Source: Pseudomonadota bacterium
GTDB taxonomy: Bacteria > Desulfobacterota > Desulfobulbia > Desulfobulbales > Desulfocapsaceae
Assembly: GCA_023412495.1 (NCBI GenBank)
Contig: JAEYNP010000007.1
Coordinates: forward strand, 62,001-126,000
Reading direction: 5' to 3'
Length of the DNA stretch: 64,000 nucleotides
Position 1 is the first letter of the stretch. Each line of letters opens with the position of its first letter. The notes under the pieces were generated by a model, which was given only the letters and a program-made list of their open reading frames with translations, had not been told where the DNA came from and did not search any database. Positions 62,083-64,000 of the stretch are shown piece after piece. A program made the translations under genes and the position numbers.

Positions 62083-63045
62083 TCAATTATATTTTTCCTT
62101 CAGGTCGTAAAGCCTGTCGAGATACTCGTTCCTGAACTGCAGATTCGTTCCGGCATTTTCTATTTCTTCGATAAGCGAGTCGATGGTCGGTCGCACATCG
62201 ATGCCGTGCGGGTTGTTGCCTTCCTCGATAGCCCGGTCCATGACCAGGATGGCATAGTAGTTTATGGTCATCCGCGAGGCCGAATCCCGGCGGAAGAGAT
62301 AGAGCCTGCCGCCGATCGTATTCAAAAAGAAGGCTGCGTAATCGCGCAGGGCATCAAGGGGAAGACTGAGCGAATACTCTTTCTGCAGATACTCAGGATG
62401 ATAGGTGAGGGCATAGAAAGATTTCAGTATGGGCTCCAGGGATTTTCTGTCCCGATCGAGTATCCCCTTCAGAATCGTGATATTCTCCTGATCCAAAACT
62501 CTATAGAAATGAGCGGTGTTCTTGAGCAGAGTCAAGATGTCGTCGGTCTCACGGACGACCACCGGCGGGTTATCGATGAGCTTTTGCAGAAGCTTGGAGA
62601 AATGCAGCTTGCTCGGCTCCTCGAGGCCGAAGTCCTGCATGTACGTTTGGTGATCGAGGTGGGCGTAAAAGGCATTCAAGTCATTTACGAGTCTCTGCGG
62701 ATCGGCAGCTGCTCGATCGTTTTCGTGCGCGCTGTCGCTGCTGGTGGCTGACTCTTCTTGCCTGTTGGTTTCCGGGACGGAAGAATCCTCCTTTTGGATC
62801 GGACTCGGAAGCGATCTGTCAGCTGGCGACTCAACGGGCGGGAGGGATGATCCGGGTTGAATTGCGACTACAGGAGGCGAATCTGCCGGGGGCTGTTGAG
62901 GTCCTGCGACTTGCGGAAGAATGTGTCGCCAATAGAGAAATCCCACGACAGCAATAAAAATTATCACAATCGAAAGGTAGAAGAGAGCCCTTGAAGAGGC
63001 TTTGGCCCGCGACCGATGTCTCTCGTTGGTATTGTGTCTTGGCAT
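62083..63045 (-). CDS. Membrane-anchored protein of unknown function
   Basis: A 320-residue protein. A basic N-terminus (RHNTNERHRSRAK) is followed by one transmembrane segment (about 24-43), a Pro/Ser-rich linker (about 50-105) and a helical periplasmic domain (about 110-320). The orientation rule (basic inside) puts the bulk in the periplasm. I recognise no family. The domain reads as paired helices (RLVNDLNAFYAHLDHQTYMQ, LPLDALRDYAAFFLNTIGGRL). It starts the leftward run of genes that ends at ettA. Confidence 0.6.
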   Translation of the reverse strand: MPRHNTNERHRSRAKASSRALFYLSIVIIFIAVVGFLYWRHILPQVAGPQQPPADSPPVVAIQPGSSLPPVESPADRSLPSPIQKEDSSVPETNRQEESATSSDSAHENDRAAADPQRLVNDLNAFYAHLDHQTYMQDFGLEEPSKLHFSKLLQKLIDNPPVVVRETDDILTLLKNTAHFYRVLDQENITILKGILDRDRKSLEPILKSFYALTYHPEYLQKEYSLSLPLDALRDYAAFFLNTIGGRLYLFRRDSASRMTINYYAILVMDRAIEEGNNPHGIDVRPTIDSLIEEIENAGTNLQFRNEYLDRLYDLKEKYN

Positions 63046-63335
63046 GCTGCTTAAGAATATTGGTGAGAAATGATCATGGAAGGTACAAGACTATAGCAAA
63101 AAGATTACTCCATACTTCGGCCATTGTCACGGATGAATGGCGTTGACCTGTCTCTCCCGCACCTCAAACCACAATTACAACAGATCCTTCGAGAGGGCTA
63201 ATAAGTTTTAATGCTTGACTCATATCAACGAAAACACTATTTTGATGTGTCGAAAATGTAGGCGTACACAGCATTTAAGTAAAATATAGAATAGTTTACG
63301 TTGTTTTTTATCAAAGTTTACTAGGAGGGAAACTA
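63046..63335. other. Intergenic region upstream of the pyrophosphatase gene
   Basis: 290 bases between divergent genes. It contains a possible sigma-70 promoter at 63215-63243 and the ribosome site AGGAGGG at 63323-63329. I see no repeat of the families above and no gene. Confidence 0.55.
63215..63243 (+). promoter_or_regulatory. Possible sigma-70 promoter for the pyrophosphatase gene
   Basis: TTGACT (63215-63220), a 17-base spacer and TATTTT (63238-63243), about 90 bases before the start codon. Both hexamers are near consensus and the spacing is ideal. Confidence 0.45.
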
Positions 63336-64000
63336 ATGGCTATTTCTGTTGTTGGACATGCAAACCCAGATACCGATTCCGTCACCGCTGCAATCGCCCT
63401 TGCTGCCCTGCTTTCGGCTCAGGGTCAGGAAGCCAAAGCCTGCATGCAGATCGAGGAAGCAAAACTCAACCCCGAATCGACCACCGTTCTCAAGCGCTTT
63501 GGTCTTCCCGCGCCGGAACTGCTGACCGATGCGGCCGGCAAAGATATCGCGCTGGTAGATTTCAGCGACTTGGCCCAGGGACCGGCCAATCTCGCCTCCG
63601 CCAACCTCGTCGCCGTTGTCGATCATCACAAAATCGGCGACATCACCACCAACAACCCGATCCTGTTTCGGGCTGAGCCTGTTGGCTGCACCGGCACCGT
63701 CTTGAACAAAATGTTCAAAGAGGCGGGCATCGCCATTCCGAAGAATGTAGCCGGCGGCATGCTGGCGGCTATCCTGAGCGACACCGTAAATTTCAAGTCC
63801 CCGACTTGTACCGAGGCCGACAAAGCCGCCGTTAACGATCTCAAAGTTGTCGCCGGCGTCAGCGACACCGATGAGCTCTTTATGGAAATGCTGAAAGCCA
63901 AATCGGCCGTAGCCGGCGTATCCGCCAAAGACCTGCTGTTCCGCGACTACAAAGATTTCGATATGAAAGGCAGCAAGGTTGGCGTAGGCCAGCTCGAACT
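63336..64000 (+). CDS. ppaC: Manganese-dependent inorganic pyrophosphatase, family II (5' part)
   Basis: The first 221 residues of a DHH-family pyrophosphatase; the gene runs off the window at base 64000. Family II metal-site motifs are clear: VGHANPDTDSV near the start, VVDHHKIGD, and AILSDTVNFKSPT. These enzymes hydrolyse pyrophosphate with Mn or Co and are unrelated to the common family I enzyme. A perfect AGGAGGG lies six bases before the ATG. Completeness cannot be judged from this window. Confidence 0.95.
   Translation, partial: MAISVVGHANPDTDSVTAAIALAALLSAQGQEAKACMQIEEAKLNPESTTVLKRFGLPAPELLTDAAGKDIALVDFSDLAQGPANLASANLVAVVDHHKIGDITTNNPILFRAEPVGCTGTVLNKMFKEAGIAIPKNVAGGMLAAILSDTVNFKSPTCTEADKAAVNDLKVVAGVSDTDELFMEMLKAKSAVAGVSAKDLLFRDYKDFDMKGSKVGVGQLE

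Overview
The window looks like a chromosomal stretch of a Gram-negative, flagellated, chemotactic bacterium, most likely a deltaproteobacterium of the Desulfobacterota (Desulfobulbales-like). The reasons are the lipopolysaccharide genes (lpxL-type acyltransferase, msbA, O-antigen ligase), CheX-type proteins beside CheA/B/R/W, a FapA/DUF342 protein, sigma-54 activators, a long-form hisG, and intergenic DNA rich in small palindromic repeats. This placement is inferred from gene content; no rRNA, tRNA or CRISPR array was found. Nearly all of the window is coding and no insertion sequence or prophage is visible.

Region 1 (1-18.5 kb) is motility and signalling. flgB follows a large secreted TPR protein on the minus strand. 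On the plus strand there is cheY, two single-domain CheX-like proteins, and an 851-residue protein with three CheX/CheC-type domains and a degenerate receiver. A sigma-54 activator and a cyclic-nucleotide-binding protein, a secreted nuclease and a pentapeptide-repeat protein follow. A tight cheA-cheW-cheB-cheR-response-regulator operon then reads leftward, and an SlyD-like FKBP follows.

Region 2 (18.5-24.6 kb) reads rightward: hisI, hisG, engB, an uncharacterised 565-residue protein, and a membrane sensor kinase that overlaps it. Region 3 (24.6-40 kb) is envelope biology: O-antigen ligase, msbA and an LpxL-type acyltransferase on the minus strand, then an M16 protease, a PilZ protein, sppA, dinB, a Crp-type regulator, and a GT2 / HAD / small-protein glycan operon.

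Region 4 (40-52 kb) has a FapA-like protein, a DMT transporter, lepA, rpoH, a sugar aminotransferase, a 1343-residue TPR protein that appears to end in an outer-membrane barrel, and greA. Region 5 (52-64 kb) has a TetR regulator with a candidate operator, a purD-purE fusion, a Sua5/YrdC protein, a lone HPt protein, ettA, a lytic transglycosylase, an M18 aminopeptidase, a SprA-like metalloprotease, a GYF_2-AIM24 fusion, a membrane-anchored unknown, and the start of a family II pyrophosphatase.

The points most worth a second look are the run of five CheX-type domains ending in a pseudo-receiver, the purD-purE fusion, the TPR/barrel protein with a terminator-like hairpin inside its reading frame, and four or more families of short palindromic intergenic repeats. 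One of these families has two 125-bp copies in opposite orientation that bracket the TPR-cheY-cheX segment.
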